The position numbers and the translations under genes are program-made. Positions 62,876 to 64,000 of a stretch of DNA of 64,000 nucleotides are shown piece after piece. Within the stretch, counting starts at the first letter, position 1. Each line of letters begins with the position of its first letter. The stretch lies in assembly GCF_900182905.1 (NCBI RefSeq), contig NZ_FXUF01000003.1, forward strand, positions 1-64,000, in the 5' to 3' direction. The notes beneath the pieces were generated by a model, which saw only the letters and a program-made list of their open reading frames with translations, had not been told where the DNA came from and made no database searches. The DNA is from Anoxynatronum buryatiense (GTDB lineage: Bacteria; Bacillota; Clostridia; Peptostreptococcales; Tindalliaceae).

Positions 62876-64000
62876 TTGAAGAAAGAAATACTGATTGCCC
62901 AGGTTATTCTGGACCATTATCATGCTAAACTTGATCATCTGTTTGATTATCTTATCCCAGAACATATGCAAACGCTGATTCAACCAGGCATGCAGGTAAC
63001 GGTGCCCTTCGGTAGAAACAATCGCCTCACAGAAGCTTTTGTCATGTCGATCAAATGCCGGCAGAAAATGGATCAACCATTAAAAGAACTGGCGCACATT
63101 TCGGAAGAAGCATACGTGATGACCGCCGCACAGATAGAAATGGTTCGGTGGATGAAAAAATCATATTTATGCCGTTACATTGAAGGGATTCGATGCTTTG
63201 TTCCGAATCATCGTACGGGAAAAAAGAAAGTCATTTGGGTACACTGTCAGCTTGAGAGCGAAGAACTGGCAGAGCAACAAATAAAGATGAAGCGGGCTCC
63301 GATGCAGCAAAAAGTTCTTGAAGCATTACAGGAAATCAGACATGCGCCATTAGCATCACTGCTAAAAATGACAGGGGCACCCAACAGTGCAGTGAAGGCA
63401 TTGGCTGCGAAGGGCTTTATAACGATTTCCGAAGAAATAACCCGGCGCAACCCTTTTAAGGATTCGGTGACAACCCCATATCCTGAACCCAGACTAACTC
63501 ATTTTCAGGAAAGGGCAATGATGCTGATCAGAGGACACTGGGAAAAAAAACCGGAAATACCAGTATTGCTGCATGGTATCACTGGCAGCGGAAAAACGGA
63601 AATATATCTACAACTTATTAAAAGAACATTGGCACAACAACAAGACAGTATTTTGCTTGTTCCTGAAATTGCATTAACACCCCAAATGGTTCAGCGATTT
63701 CGCGGCCGTTTTGGGGACCAGGTTGCGGTACTGCACAGTCATTTATCAGAAGGAGAAAAACTGGATGAATGGGGGCGGATTCGCAGGGGAGAGGCAAGAA
63801 TTGTGATAGGACCACGGTCGGCTATTTTTGCACCGTGCCAAAACCTGGGGATCATTATTATTGACGAAGAACACGAACATACCTATAAATCGGAGCAGGC
63901 ACCCCGCTATCATGCCACCGAAATTGCCAGACAACGATGTCGTCTTGAAAAGGCGCAGCTGCTTTTGGGATCAGCAACCCCCTCCTTGGAGTCTTACCAT
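62876..64000 (+). CDS. priA: Primosomal protein N' (PriA helicase), partial at 3' end
   Basis: Replication-restart helicase; only the first 375 residues are in the window and the frame is open to base 64000. The 3'-DNA-binding domain occupies about the first 105 residues (QVILDHYHAKLDHLFDYLIP, then VTVPFGR), followed by a winged helix, the helicase N lobe with Walker A GITGSGKTEIY near residue 237, LVPEIALTPQM, GPRSAIFAP and Walker B DEEHEHTYKSEQAPRYH. The start is TTG 62876 with AGGGGG upstream. The zinc-binding and C-terminal helicase domains lie past the edge. Confidence 0.95.
   Translation, partial: MKKEILIAQVILDHYHAKLDHLFDYLIPEHMQTLIQPGMQVTVPFGRNNRLTEAFVMSIKCRQKMDQPLKELAHISEEAYVMTAAQIEMVRWMKKSYLCRYIEGIRCFVPNHRTGKKKVIWVHCQLESEELAEQQIKMKRAPMQQKVLEALQEIRHAPLASLLKMTGAPNSAVKALAAKGFITISEEITRRNPFKDSVTTPYPEPRLTHFQERAMMLIRGHWEKKPEIPVLLHGITGSGKTEIYLQLIKRTLAQQQDSILLVPEIALTPQMVQRFRGRFGDQVAVLHSHLSEGEKLDEWGRIRRGEARIVIGPRSAIFAPCQNLGIIIIDEEHEHTYKSEQAPRYHATEIARQRCRLEKAQLLLGSATPSLESYH

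Overview
The window is a chromosomal segment of a low-to-moderate GC Gram-positive anaerobe, most likely in class Clostridia (a Natronincola/Tindallia/Alkaliphilus-like lineage would fit, but this is inference from gene order and protein style, not from a marker search). Support comes from the clostridial order of the cell-wall and division cluster, meso-diaminopimelate wall chemistry (MurE DNPR motif, DapF), strong AGGAGG-type ribosome sites with frequent GTG/TTG starts, a PduL-type phosphotransacylase, a Rex-type operator, and nickel-pincer genes. Nearly everything is core genome. I see no prophage, CRISPR array, conjugative element or intact insertion sequence.

Layout. 1-7.7 kb: an ECF transporter S component, release factor 3, a small Usp-like protein, a YhcC-type radical SAM protein, a small P-loop protein, GAPDH, a RelQ-type (p)ppGpp synthetase and a metallophosphoesterase. 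7.6-14.9 kb: class II aldolase (minus strand), PssA, an unknown clostridial protein, a methyltransferase, RlmD, a degenerate IS200/RAYT-type protein, and a thioredoxin-reductase/two-fold thioredoxin pair that looks like a split AhpF. 15-19.8 kb: P1 peptidase, LarB, LarE and TypA. 19.8-27.1 kb: M20 hydrolase (minus), a tiny basic protein with its own promoter and terminator, an unusual protein built of ten about 43-residue repeats, an FmdB zinc ribbon, a CoA-type NUDIX hydrolase (minus), a PduO-type adenosyltransferase, Hpt, PduL and Lgt.

27.4-43.1 kb is the division and cell wall (dcw) cluster: mraZ-rsmH-ftsL-pbp(SpoVD-like)-murE-murF-mraY-murD-ftsW-murG-ftsQ-DUF881-DUF881-sbp-ftsZ, preceded by three AAAGTGG repeats at 10-bp spacing that match a reported MraZ operator. 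It lacks ftsA, and ftsZ is followed directly by nrdR rather than by the spoIIGA-sigE-sigG block common in spore formers. 43.1-48.2 kb: nrdR, a DUF512 protein, der, plsY, gpsA and tRNA-Pro(GGG). 48.3-50.7 kb: an OFA-family MFS transporter and an unknown membrane-anchored protein. 50.7-57 kb: acylphosphatase (minus), an HlyD-like protein, and the second division block yggS-sepF-yggT-ylmH-divIVA-lspA-rluD. 57-64 kb: Rqc2/RqcH (minus), then dapF-yicC-remA-gmk-coaBC-priA, the last running off the window; rpoZ is absent from its usual place between gmk and coaBC.

The strongest candidate for something undescribed is the repeat protein at 21.6-23.0 kb, whose unit combines pentapeptide-like steps with a conserved LRWEHL helix-like segment and a GLIYP segment. 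It sits beside a standalone 60-residue basic protein. Secondary leads are a Rex-like operator on pduL, the degenerate RAYT protein with a perfect sigma-A promoter, a 17-bp palindrome in front of a GAPDH with a GapB-like cofactor pocket, and several missing neighbours (sigE/sigG, ftsA, rpoZ, larC).
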